Positions 1 through 7,867 of a stretch of 64,000 nt of DNA are shown here, piece by piece. Position 1 is the first letter of the stretch, and each line of letters begins with the position of its first letter. A program made the position numbers and the translations under genes. Origin of the DNA: Aquihabitans sp. G128 (lineage in GTDB: Bacteria > Actinomycetota > Acidimicrobiia > Acidimicrobiales > Iamiaceae); the NCBI RefSeq assembly GCF_019048865.1, contig NZ_CP077604.1:2356001-2420000 (forward strand), read 5' to 3'. The notes below the pieces were generated by a model that was not told where the DNA came from, made no database searches, and saw only the letters and a program-made list of their open reading frames with translations.

Positions 1-259
1 CCTGGTGGAGCATCAGCCGGTCGCCCATCTTGCCCAGGGGCAGCACGCCCTCCTTGGCGAAGGTGAGCAGCACCAGGACCTCGTAGCGGGCGAAGGTGAG
101 CGACCAGGGCCGCAGCGCCTCGTCCACCCGGGCCAGCACGATCTGCTGGGCCCGCATGATCGACGTGGCCGCCTGCATGGCCCCCACCTGGTCCCAGGCC
201 TTGGCCTCCCACTGGCGGCCCGCCTCCTCGATGGGGTCGAACGGGAGGGGCCGCACCAT
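1..259 (-). CDS. MarR-family transcriptional regulator, N-terminal part (cut by window edge)
   Basis: Leftward gene starting at ATG 259 and running off the left edge, so only about 86 residues are visible. The protein begins MVRPLPFDPIEEAG, passes through a helix of the kind that dimerises MarR proteins, and reaches the motif SLTFARYEVLVLLTFAKEG followed by LGKMGDRL, which matches the start of a MarR winged-helix domain (LT..RYEVLVLL, then the helix before the recognition helix). It is divergent from icmF with only 44 bp between the two starts, so it could regulate icmF or itself; this is inference. The ligand and full length cannot be judged. Another winged-helix family is possible but less likely. 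Confidence 0.75.
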   Translation of the reverse strand, partial: MVRPLPFDPIEEAGRQWEAKAWDQVGAMQAATSIMRAQQIVLARVDEALRPWSLTFARYEVLVLLTFAKEGVLPLGKMGDRLMLHQ

Positions 260-303
260 GGCGGTGACGCTAGTCGCTCGGTCACCCGACGGTCGGTAGA
301 CAG
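260..303. promoter_or_regulatory. Divergent MarR/icmF control region with inverted repeats
   Basis: This 44-bp spacer separates divergent starts. It contains GGTGAC (263-268) facing GTCACC (281-286), and a tight 11-bp palindrome, CCGAC-G-GTCGG, at 286-296. Either could be the operator of the adjacent MarR-type regulator. No cobalamin riboswitch can fit here although the downstream enzyme uses B12. Assignment as an operator is inference from symmetry and position. Confidence 0.4.
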
Positions 304-3300
304 ATGGTTGGAAGTCCAAGTAATCTCGCCCTCGTGACCGAGCTCCACCGCCCCACGAACCCCGTCCGGTTCGTCACCGCCGCCAGCCTGTTCGACGGGC
401 ACGACGCGCCGATCAACATCATGCGGCGCATCCTGCAGAGCCAGGGGGTGGAGGTCATCCACCTCGGCCACAACCGGTCGGTCGACGAGGTGGTCACCGC
501 CGCGGTCCAGGAGGACGTGCAGGGCGTGGCCGTGAGCTCCTACCAGGGCGGCCACGTGGAGTACTTCCAGTACCTGGTCGACCTGCTCCGTGAGCGCGGC
601 GCCGGCCACGTGCAGGTCTTCGGCGGGGGCGGCGGCGTGATCGTGAAGGCCGAGATCGACCAGCTCCAGGCCTACGGCGTGAGCCGCATCTTCAGCCCGC
701 ACGACGGCCAGACCATGGGCCTGCCCGGCATGATCAACTCGCTCGTCCAGAGCGCCGACGTCGACCTGGCCGCCACCCTCCCCGCCAGCCTCGACCCGCT
801 CTTCACCGGCGACAGCGCCACCCTGGCCCGGGTCATCACCGCCCTCGAGGCCGGTCGCCTGCCCGAGGCCCAGGTGGCCGAGCTGCACGCCGCCGCCGGC
901 CAGCGGCGGGTGCCCGTGCTGGGCATCACCGGCACCGGCGGCTCCGGCAAGTCGTCGCTCACCGACGAGCTGGTGCGCCGCTTCCGCCTCGACCACGAGG
1001 ACAAGCTCAAGCTCGCGGTGATCGCCGTCGACCCGACCCGCCGAAAGGGCGGCGGCGCCCTCCTGGGCGACCGCATCCGCATGAACTCGATCGACCCGAG
1101 CTGCGTCTACTTCCGCAGCCTGGCCACCCGCACCGCCGGCACCGTCGTGCCCGACGGCGCCGACGACATCATCGCCGCCGCCAAGGCCTGGGGCGCCGAC
1201 CTGGTGATCGTCGAGACGCCCGGCATCGGCCAGGGCGACGCCGCCATCGTCGACCACGTCGACCTGTCGCTCTACGTCATGACCCCGGAGTTCGGCGCCG
1301 CCAGCCAGCTCGAGAAGATCGACATGCTCGACTTCGCCGACGTGGTGGCCATCAACAAGTTCGACCGCCGCGGCGGCGAGGACGCCCTCCGGGACGTGCG
1401 CCGCCAGCTGGTGCGCAACAGCGAGCAGTTCCACACCGCACCCGAGGAGATGCCGGTCTTCGGCACCGTGGCCTCCCGCTTCAACGACGACGGCGTGACC
1501 GGCCTCTACCAGGAGCTCCGCACCCGCCTGCGGGCCCTCGGCCTCACCGATCCGGCCGGCGGCGGCGCGCTCGCTGCGGTCGACACCAAGGTCTCGTCGG
1601 CCGACACCGCCATCGTGCCGCCGGCCCGGGCCCGCTACCTGGCCGAGGTGGCCGAGGCCGTGCGCGCCCACCACCGCAAGGTGGCCGAGCAGGCCGCCGT
1701 CGCCCGCGAGCTCCAGCAGGTGCGGGCCGTGCGCGACCTCGTGGCCGCCGCCGGCGGCGACGTCGACGCCGCCAAGCTGCCCGAGCTCGAGGCCGCCGCC
1801 GACCACCGCCTCGACCCCGAGGCGCGGGCGCTGCTCGAGGGTTGGCCGGCCACCGTGGCCGCCTACTCCGGCGACGAGCACGTCACCCAGGTGCGGGGCA
1901 AGGACCTCACCACCCAGCTCACCAAGGCGTCGCTGTCGGGCTCGAAGATCCCCCGGGTGGCGCTCCCCCGGCTCACCGACCACGGCGAGCTGCTGCGCTT
2001 CCTGATGGAGGAGAACCTGCCCGGCCGGTTCCCGTTCACCGCCGGCGTCTTCCCGTTCAAGCGCGACGGCGAGCGCCCGGCGCGCATGTTCGCCGGCGAG
2101 GGCGACGCCTTCCGCACCAACACGCGCTTCCACCTGCTGTCGGAGGGCCAGCCCGCCACCCGCCTGTCGACCGCCTTCGACTCGGTCACGCTCTACGGCT
2201 ACGACCCGGACCTGCGCCCCGACATCTACGGCAAGGTCGGCAACGCCGGCGTCTCGATCGCCACCCTCGACGACATGAAGGTGCTCTTCGACGGCTTCGA
2301 CCTGTGCGACCCCGCCACGTCGGTGTCGATGACCATCAACGGCCCGGCGCCCACGATCCTCGCCATGTTCCTGAACACCGCGATCGACCAGCGCCTCGAC
2401 GCCTTCCGCTCGGCCGACGGCGAGGGCCGCGAGCCCACCGCCGAGGAGGCGGCCGACATCCGGGCCTGGGTGCTCGGCAACGTGCGGGGCACCGTGCAGG
2501 CCGACATCCTCAAGGAGGACCAGGGCCAGAACACCTGCATCTTCTCCACCGAGTTCGCCCTCGGGATGATGGCCGACGTGGCCGAGCACTTCGTGGCCAA
2601 CCAGGTGCGGAACTTCTACTCCGTGTCGATCTCCGGCTACCACATCGCCGAGGCGGGCGCGAACCCGATCAGCCAGCTCGCCTTCACGCTGAGCAACGGC
2701 CTCACCTACGTCGAGGCCTACCTCGCCCGGGGCATGGCCATCGACGACTTCGCCCCCAACCTCTCGTTCTTCTTCTCCAACGGCATGGACCCGGAGTACA
2801 CGGTGCTGGGCCGGGTGGCCCGGCGCATCTGGGCCGTGGCCATGCGCGACCGCTACGGCGCCGACGAGCGCAGCCAGAAGCTGAAGTACCACGTGCAGAC
2901 GAGCGGCCGGTCGCTGCACGCCCAGGAGATGAGCTTCAACGACATCCGCACCACGCTGCAGGCGCTCATCGCCATCTACGACAACTGCAACAGCCTGCAC
3001 ACCAACGCCTACGACGAGGCCGTCACCACCCCCACCGCCGAGTCCGTCCGCCGGGCGCTCGCCATCCAGCTCGTCATCAACGAGGAGTGGGGCCTGGCGA
3101 TGAACGAGAACCCCAACCAGGGCTCGTTCATCGTCGACGAGCTCACCGACCTGGTGGAGGCCGCCGTGCTCGAGGAGTTCGACCGCATCGCCGACCGGGG
3201 CGGCGTGCTCGGCGCCATGGAGACCGGCTACCAGCGCGGTCGCATCCAGGACGAGTCCCTGCTCTACGAGACCCGCAAGCACGAGGGCACGCTGCCGATC

Positions 3301-3591
3301 ATCGGCGTGAACACCTTCCTCGCCCCGCCCAGCGAGGTGGAGGAGGAGCACGTCGAGATCGAGCTGGCCCGCTCCACCGACGACGAGAAGCAGAGCCAGC
3401 TGGCCCGCCTCGCCGACTTCCGGTCCCGCCATGCCGCCGAGCGCGCCGGCGACCTCGACCGCCTCCGCCAGGCGGCCCTGGCCGGCGACAACCTCTTCGA
3501 CGTCCTCATGGACGCGGTGCGGACCTGCTCGCTGGGCGAGATCACCCACACCCTCTTCGAGGTGGGCGGCCGCTACCGCCGCAACGTCTGA
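304..3591 (+). CDS. icmF: Fused isobutyryl-CoA mutase (IcmF), B12-dependent
   Basis: 1095 residues, the full length of IcmF, which interconverts isobutyryl-CoA and n-butyryl-CoA with adenosylcobalamin. Domain order is B12-binding (about residues 20-150, DGHD with D31 and the lower axial ligand H33), a MeaB-like G-protein chaperone (P-loop GTGGSGKSS, 210-218), a linker, and the large TIM-barrel mutase domain to the C-terminus. In GQNTCIF the residue Gln742 occupies the place where methylmalonyl-CoA mutases have an Arg that binds the substrate carboxylate, which supports an isobutyryl rather than methylmalonyl substrate. The chosen ATG is 304; GTG 334 would give a start nearer typical IcmF proteins. 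The only neighbour on the same short unit is a divergent MarR regulator. Confidence in the family is very high; the exact substrate range is inferred. Confidence 0.96.
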   Translation: MVGSPSNLALVTELHRPTNPVRFVTAASLFDGHDAPINIMRRILQSQGVEVIHLGHNRSVDEVVTAAVQEDVQGVAVSSYQGGHVEYFQYLVDLLRERGAGHVQVFGGGGGVIVKAEIDQLQAYGVSRIFSPHDGQTMGLPGMINSLVQSADVDLAATLPASLDPLFTGDSATLARVITALEAGRLPEAQVAELHAAAGQRRVPVLGITGTGGSGKSSLTDELVRRFRLDHEDKLKLAVIAVDPTRRKGGGALLGDRIRMNSIDPSCVYFRSLATRTAGTVVPDGADDIIAAAKAWGADLVIVETPGIGQGDAAIVDHVDLSLYVMTPEFGAASQLEKIDMLDFADVVAINKFDRRGGEDALRDVRRQLVRNSEQFHTAPEEMPVFGTVASRFNDDGVTGLYQELRTRLRALGLTDPAGGGALAAVDTKVSSADTAIVPPARARYLAEVAEAVRAHHRKVAEQAAVARELQQVRAVRDLVAAAGGDVDAAKLPELEAAADHRLDPEARALLEGWPATVAAYSGDEHVTQVRGKDLTTQLTKASLSGSKIPRVALPRLTDHGELLRFLMEENLPGRFPFTAGVFPFKRDGERPARMFAGEGDAFRTNTRFHLLSEGQPATRLSTAFDSVTLYGYDPDLRPDIYGKVGNAGVSIATLDDMKVLFDGFDLCDPATSVSMTINGPAPTILAMFLNTAIDQRLDAFRSADGEGREPTAEEAADIRAWVLGNVRGTVQADILKEDQGQNTCIFSTEFALGMMADVAEHFVANQVRNFYSVSISGYHIAEAGANPISQLAFTLSNGLTYVEAYLARGMAIDDFAPNLSFFFSNGMDPEYTVLGRVARRIWAVAMRDRYGADERSQKLKYHVQTSGRSLHAQEMSFNDIRTTLQALIAIYDNCNSLHTNAYDEAVTTPTAESVRRALAIQLVINEEWGLAMNENPNQGSFIVDELTDLVEAAVLEEFDRIADRGGVLGAMETGYQRGRIQDESLLYETRKHEGTLPIIGVNTFLAPPSEVEEEHVEIELARSTDDEKQSQLARLADFRSRHAAERAGDLDRLRQAALAGDNLFDVLMDAVRTCSLGEITHTLFEVGGRYRRNV

Positions 3592-3612
3592 CCCCGGCCC
3601 GCCGACCGGCGG

Positions 3613-3897
3613 TCAGCCGATGACGTCGCGGTAGGCCTCGCAGTCCTCGTTGTCGCAGACGAAGGCGGTGTCGAGGACGTTCGCCGGGTCGGCCGGCAGC
3701 GCGGTCACGCCGCAGAAGCCGCAGATCGGGGCCCGGTTCACGCCGGCCCCCTCTCCGAGCTCGTGGAGGTCGTCGGCGTCCTCGGCGTCTTCGAGGTCGC
3801 CGGCGAAGACGTGGTCGGGGTCGAGCTCGTCGTCGTCGAGCGCCGAGGGATCCCAGTCGTCGTCGTCGGCCATGGCCTCGAACGGGTCGGAGGGCAC
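3613..3897 (-). CDS. Small acidic protein with C-terminal Cys4 zinc site
   Basis: 94 residues from GTG 3897; an internal ATG at 3873 would give 86 residues beginning MADDDDWDPS. The N-terminal half is extremely acidic (runs of Asp/Glu). The C-terminal half carries ICGFCGV and VCDNEDCEAY, two Cys pairs spaced like a treble-clef or zinc ribbon. It follows the LLM oxidoreductase gene on the same strand with the stop and start one base apart, so the two are probably cotranscribed. I do not recognise the family. Function is unknown; a zinc-stabilised partner or regulator is possible. It ends tail-to-tail with icmF. Confidence 0.7.
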   Translation of the reverse strand: MPSDPFEAMADDDDWDPSALDDDELDPDHVFAGDLEDAEDADDLHELGEGAGVNRAPICGFCGVTALPADPANVLDTAFVCDNEDCEAYRDVIG

Positions 3898-3898
3898 C

Positions 3899-4789
3899 TC
3901 AGGCCCGCAGCGAGAAGGCGTCGGACAGCGCCCGCCACGCCTCGAGCGGCGCCGGCGCGCCCTCCTGGATGACCTGGATGCAGACGTGGTCGGCGCCGGC
4001 GTCGAGGTGGGCCTGCACCCGCTCCACCGCGGTGTCGACGGTGCCCCACGCCACGATGGTGTCGACCAGCCGGTCGCTGCCGGCGTTCGCGAAGTCGTCC
4101 TCGGTGAGCGACGGGATGAGCTCGCGCAGGTTGTTCACGTAGTTGGGCAGCCCCACGTACGTCTGGGTGTGGGTGCGGGCCAGCGCCCGGGCCTTCTCGG
4201 GGTCGGTCTCGAGCACCACGGCCTGCTCCACGGCCAGCAGCGGGCCTTCGCCCAGCTCGGCGCGGGCCACCGCGGTGTGCTCCGGCGGGACGAAGTAGGG
4301 GTGGGCGCCCTGGGCGTGGTCCCGGGCCAGGCCCAGCATCTTGGGGCGCAGCGCGGCCAGCACCCGCCGGGGCTCGGTGGTGGGCGGGGCGGCGAAGAAC
4401 ATCGCCTCGTCCATGGCCTTCAGGTAGTCCCGCATGGCCGAGAACGGCTTCGAGTAGTCGTGGCCGCGGATGCCCGCCACCATCACCTCGTGGCTGACGC
4501 CGAGCCCCAGCAGGAACCGGTCGGGGTAGGCCTCGGTGACGGTCTTGTGGGCGGCGGCGGCCGCCATGGCGTCGCGGGCCCAGATGGAGGCGATGCCGGT
4601 GGCGACGGTGATGTCGGTGCCGCCCCGCAGGAGGAGGGCGGCGTTGGTGAACGCCTCTCGGCCCACCGCCTCGGGGACCCACACGGCGCCGAAGCCGAGC
4701 TCGTCGAGCTCGTCGACGTGCTCGACCGCCTGCGCCGAGGGCGCCAGGTCGAGGTGGTGGGTCCAGATGCCGATCCGTCCGATGTCCAT
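3899..4789 (-). CDS. LLM-class (probably F420-dependent) oxidoreductase
   Basis: 296 residues from ATG 4789. It has the bacterial-luciferase-like TIM barrel sequence pattern: IGIWTHH at the first strand, ELGFGAVWVPEAVGRE, then IASIWARDAMAAAAAHKTV and FLLGLGVSH. Actinobacterial members of this subgroup (about 290 aa, TIGR03620-type) use the deazaflavin F420, and the cofactor is inferred from that, not seen directly. The substrate is unknown. The start lies 7 nt after a TAGGTT hexamer, which suggests a leaderless transcript. It shares a divergent promoter region with the M50 protease and probably forms a two-gene unit with the acidic Cys4 protein behind it. Confidence 0.88.
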   Translation of the reverse strand: MDIGRIGIWTHHLDLAPSAQAVEHVDELDELGFGAVWVPEAVGREAFTNAALLLRGGTDITVATGIASIWARDAMAAAAAHKTVTEAYPDRFLLGLGVSHEVMVAGIRGHDYSKPFSAMRDYLKAMDEAMFFAAPPTTEPRRVLAALRPKMLGLARDHAQGAHPYFVPPEHTAVARAELGEGPLLAVEQAVVLETDPEKARALARTHTQTYVGLPNYVNNLRELIPSLTEDDFANAGSDRLVDTIVAWGTVDTAVERVQAHLDAGADHVCIQVIQEGAPAPLEAWRALSDAFSLRA

Positions 4790-4799
4790 GGCGCCGAAC

Positions 4800-4821
4800 C
4801 TACCGGCGAGACCGCCGGTAG
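4800..4821. promoter_or_regulatory. 22-bp perfect inverted repeat holding two divergent promoters
   Basis: Arms CTACCGGCG (4800-4808) and CGCCGGTAG (4813-4821) are perfect, separated by AGAC. Read outward, each arm ends in a TAnnnT hexamer: TAGCGT (4819-4824) lies 6 nt before the protease ATG, and TAGGTT on the other strand lies 7 nt before the oxidoreductase ATG. The repeat therefore looks like mirror-image extended -10 promoters, possibly also an operator. Confidence 0.55.
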
Positions 4822-4830
4822 CGTGGGCCG

Positions 4831-5976
4831 ATGGGTCGAGACGTTCCGCTGGGTCGCATCGCCGGCATCAAGGTCAACATGGACCTCAGCGTGCTGCTGG
4901 TGGCGGGCTACCTCACGTGGGTCCTGGCCACCAACCGGCTCCCCATCGAGGCCCCCGGCCAGACCGACCTCACGTACTGGCTCGGCGGCTTGGGCGGCGC
5001 CCTGCTGTTCTTCGTGTCGCTGATGGTCCACGAGATGGGCCACGCCCTGGTGGCCCGCGACGAGGGCATCGGCGTGCGGGGCATCAGCCTCCTGCTGCTC
5101 GGCGGCGTGACCAAGCTGGAGTCGGCCCCCACCAACGCCAAGGCCGAGCTGCGCATCGCCCTGGTGGGCCCGGTGGCCACCGCCGCCTGCAGCGTCGCCT
5201 TCTTCGCCGGCTCCTACGCCCTGCCGAGCGGCGGCATCCCCGGGCTGATCGGGAACCTGTTCCACCTCCTCGGCTTCCTGAACGCCGCGCTGGCGCTGTT
5301 CAACATCCTCCCCGCCGCCCCGCTCGACGGCGGCACCGTGCTGGCCGCCACGGTGTGGCGCCGCACCGGCCGCCAGACGCTGGGCATGCAGGTGGCCGGG
5401 TGGGCCGGCGCCGCCGCCGGGTCGGCCCTGGTGCTGCTCGGCTTCAAGGCCCTGCGCGACGGCGGCTCGTCCATCAACGGCTTCACGTGGCTGCTGGTGG
5501 GCGGCTTCGTGGTCATGTCGGCGGCGCGGAGCCTGCGAGCCGTGCCGCTCTACGCCGCCTTCGAGGGCGCCACCGTGGCCGAGGCCATGGCGCCCCGGCC
5601 CCCCACCGTGCCCGCCTGGACCACCGTCGGCGCCTTCCTCCGGGCCCTGCCGCCGGACACCAGCCACCAGGCGTACCCCGTCCTCGGCGACGACGGCCGG
5701 GTCACCGGCCTGCTCACCGCCTCGGCCATCCGCAGCGTGCCGCCGGAGCAGTGGGACCTCCTGAAGGTCGCCGACCTCGCCTTCCCGCTCGACCGCATCA
5801 CCGTGGTCCGCGTCGACGAGCCGCTGCTGCCGGCGGTGCAGAAGGTCGACGGCGGCGACGTGCGCGACGGCCTGGTGGTCGGGGCCGACGGCACCATCGT
5901 CGGGACCATCGACGCCGCCGCCCTGTTCCGGGCACTGGAGCGCCGCAAGGCCCTGGAGCAGGCCCCGATCGCCTGA
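4831..5976 (+). CDS. M50 site-2 zinc protease with C-terminal CBS pair
   Basis: 381 residues. An N-terminal membrane segment (about 17-35) is followed by a second containing the zinc motif HEMGH (H67, E68, H71), and the third zinc ligand lies in NILPAAPLDGG (D166). Further hydrophobic segments reach about residue 230. From about 240 to the end are two CBS-like repeats (VAEAMAPRPPTV..., GTIVGTIDAAALF), the architecture of the SpoIVFB/Rip3-like M50B subgroup. It should cut substrate proteins inside the membrane, and the CBS domains may sense adenine nucleotides. The substrate, often an anti-sigma factor, is unknown. Translation probably starts directly at ATG 4831, 6 nt after TAGCGT. Confidence 0.92.
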   Translation: MGRDVPLGRIAGIKVNMDLSVLLVAGYLTWVLATNRLPIEAPGQTDLTYWLGGLGGALLFFVSLMVHEMGHALVARDEGIGVRGISLLLLGGVTKLESAPTNAKAELRIALVGPVATAACSVAFFAGSYALPSGGIPGLIGNLFHLLGFLNAALALFNILPAAPLDGGTVLAATVWRRTGRQTLGMQVAGWAGAAAGSALVLLGFKALRDGGSSINGFTWLLVGGFVVMSAARSLRAVPLYAAFEGATVAEAMAPRPPTVPAWTTVGAFLRALPPDTSHQAYPVLGDDGRVTGLLTASAIRSVPPEQWDLLKVADLAFPLDRITVVRVDEPLLPAVQKVDGGDVRDGLVVGADGTIVGTIDAAALFRALERRKALEQAPIA

Positions 5977-5999
5977 CGGGTGGCCGCTAGGTTTCGGCC

Positions 6000-6710
6000 A
6001 TGACCGATCCCACCCTGCCCACGTACCGGCTCGACGACGGCATCGCCGTCATCACCCTCGACGACGGCAAGGCCAACGTCTTCTCCACCCCGGCCCTCGA
6101 GGCGCTCGAGGCCATCCTCGACCAGGTGGAGGCCGACGCCGCCCGCGCCCTCGTCATCGTGGGCCGGCCGGGCCGGTTCTCGGCCGGGTTCAACCTGGCG
6201 GAGATGACCGAGAGCGTCGAGGGCATGCGGGCGTTGGTGGCCCGCGGGGCCCGCTGGTGGCTCCGGCTCTACGGCCTCGGGATCCCCACGGTGGCGGCGG
6301 GCACCGGCCACGCCCTGGCCGGCGGGGCCATCACCCTGCTCTCGTGCGACGTGCGCTTCGGCGCCGACATCCCGTGCAAGATCGGCCTGAACGAGGTGTC
6401 CATCGGCATGCCGCTGCCGATCTTCGCCGTGGAGCTGGCCCGCGAGCGCCTGACCAAGGCGTCGTTCACCCGGTCCACCATGGGCGCCCAGGTCTACGAC
6501 CCCGCCGGCGCGGCCAAGGCCGGCTACCTCGACGAGGTGGTCCCCGAGGCCGACCTGCTCGACACCGCCCTGGCCGAGGCCCGCCGCCTCGGCGAGCTGC
6601 GAACCGGCGCCTACGCCCGCACGAAGCAGAACGCCCGGGCGGCGATCATCGCCTCCTGCCTCGAGAGCCTCGACCACGACATGTCGAGCGTCGGCGCGCC
6701 GACCCCCTGA
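6000..6710 (+). CDS. Enoyl-CoA hydratase/isomerase (crotonase) family protein
   Basis: 236 residues, slightly shorter than typical 255-260 aa crotonases. The CoA/oxyanion-hole segments are visible: GRPGRFSAGFNLAEM (first oxyanion loop) and GHALAGGAITLLSCDVRFGAD (second). The pair of acidic residues of classical hydratases is not evident: the helix after the second loop reads GLNEVSIGMPLP, so the reaction (hydratase, isomerase or hydrolase) cannot be assigned. A TAGGTT hexamer sits exactly 6 nt before the ATG, so the gene has its own leaderless promoter despite following the protease by 23 nt. Crotonase fold membership is clear. Confidence 0.9.
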   Translation: MTDPTLPTYRLDDGIAVITLDDGKANVFSTPALEALEAILDQVEADAARALVIVGRPGRFSAGFNLAEMTESVEGMRALVARGARWWLRLYGLGIPTVAAGTGHALAGGAITLLSCDVRFGADIPCKIGLNEVSIGMPLPIFAVELARERLTKASFTRSTMGAQVYDPAGAAKAGYLDEVVPEADLLDTALAEARRLGELRTGAYARTKQNARAAIIASCLESLDHDMSSVGAPTP

Positions 6711-6888
6711 GCCGTCGGCCGCGAGGTGCGGCGCGCCCGGCGCGACCCCGAGATGGGACACCGAACGATGTCCGATTCGAGTGTCACGGGTCACAGGGCG
6801 GGTAGGGTTCCGGCCGGCGCGCCGCAGGGGCGCGCCAGCTGACCTCGCCGCCTGCCGCACGCTGCGGCCGGCGCCGGAAGGGACCGTC
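6711..6888. other. Longest non-coding gap, upstream of the secreted lipase
   Basis: This 178-bp stretch is the longest gene-free interval. It holds the interrupted dyad GGACA...TGTCC and a GTGTCAC / GTCAC cluster around 6756-6795, a TAGGGT hexamer near 6802, and a Shine-Dalgarno-like GGAAGGG (6876-6882). No small ORF with coding character was found. Confidence 0.4.
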
Positions 6889-7854
6889 GTGCAGAGGATG
6901 CCGAAGTGGGTCGTCGGGCTCGTGGCCGCCGTGAGCGCCACGCTGCTGGTGGGCGGTGGGAGCGCCTCGGCCGCTGCGCCCCGCACCATCCCCCGCCCCG
7001 CCTTCGGGGCCCCCACCAACCTCATCACCGGCGGCCTCGCCTCGGCGCTGAACCCCATGCGCAGCCCGGCTGGCACCAACGACTACTCCTGCCGGCCCTC
7101 GGCCGCCCACCCGAATCCGGTGGTCCTCGTGCACGGCACCATCGGCAACGCCTACGACTCGTGGAGCGGCCTCGGCCCGGTGCTCAAGTCCTACGGCTAC
7201 TGCGTGTTCGCGGTGAACTACGGCGCCCCGTCGTGGTCGATCTTCAAGGGAACGGGGGACATCCCCACCTCGGCCGCCGAGATCGGCCGGTTCGTCGATG
7301 GCGTCCGCAGCGCCACCCACGCCGCCAAGGTCGACCTGGTGGGCCACTCCCAGGGCGGGTCGGTATCGCGCTACTACGCCAACCTCATCGGCGGCTCGGC
7401 CAAGGTCGGCAAGGTCATCGGCCTGGCCCCCTCCAACCACGCCACCACGGTGAGCGGGATCATCACCCTCGGCCGCTTCATCGGCGTGGTCGACCCCCTG
7501 TTCGCCCTCACCAGCTGGGCCGGCCTGCCCGCCCTCCAGCAGCAGACCAGCGCCGGCAGCACCTTCTACCGGAACCTCAACGGCAACGGCGAGACCCGTC
7601 CGGGCATCAGCTACACCAACATCGCCACCCGCTACGACGAGGTGGTGACGCCCTACACCCAGGCGTTCATCGCCGCCGGCAGCGGCGCCACGGTGAAGAA
7701 CACCACCCTGCAGGACGTGTGCGGCGCCGACTTCACCGACCACCTGGGCATCACCTACGACACCAACGTGTACCAGCTGGTGCTCAACGCCCTGGACCCC
7801 GCCGACCAGCGCCCGGTGGACTGCCGCCTGTCGCTGCCGCTGTTCGGGACCTGA
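6889..7854 (+). CDS. Secreted class-2 lipase / alpha-beta hydrolase
   Basis: 321 residues from GTG 6889, which is chosen because GGAAGGG lies 6 nt upstream; the frame is open further upstream but that part lacks protein character. The product starts with a Sec signal peptide (MQRMPKWVVGLVAAVSATLL..., cleavage near ASAAA). The mature enzyme shows VVLVHGT (oxyanion region) and the nucleophile elbow GHSQGG (Ser154), the pattern of the Lipase_2/EstA family of actinomycete extracellular lipases. Four Cys residues could form two disulfides. The catalytic Asp and His are plausible near RYDEVV and DHLGI. The lipid substrate is not known. It ends 13 bp from the convergent oxygenase gene. Confidence 0.88.
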   Translation: MQRMPKWVVGLVAAVSATLLVGGGSASAAAPRTIPRPAFGAPTNLITGGLASALNPMRSPAGTNDYSCRPSAAHPNPVVLVHGTIGNAYDSWSGLGPVLKSYGYCVFAVNYGAPSWSIFKGTGDIPTSAAEIGRFVDGVRSATHAAKVDLVGHSQGGSVSRYYANLIGGSAKVGKVIGLAPSNHATTVSGIITLGRFIGVVDPLFALTSWAGLPALQQQTSAGSTFYRNLNGNGETRPGISYTNIATRYDEVVTPYTQAFIAAGSGATVKNTTLQDVCGADFTDHLGITYDTNVYQLVLNALDPADQRPVDCRLSLPLFGT

Positions 7855-7867
7855 GGCCGGTCGCCGC

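Noticed and set aside
260..303. Cobalamin riboswitch before icmF
   Set aside because: Only 44 bp separate the divergent starts, too short for the aptamer, and no B12-box was seen.
13..3549. A 1178-codon open frame antisense to icmF
   Set aside because: High-GC third positions leave the antisense frame open. It consists of Gly/Val/His/Asp-rich low-information sequence and overlaps a complete, motif-rich IcmF.
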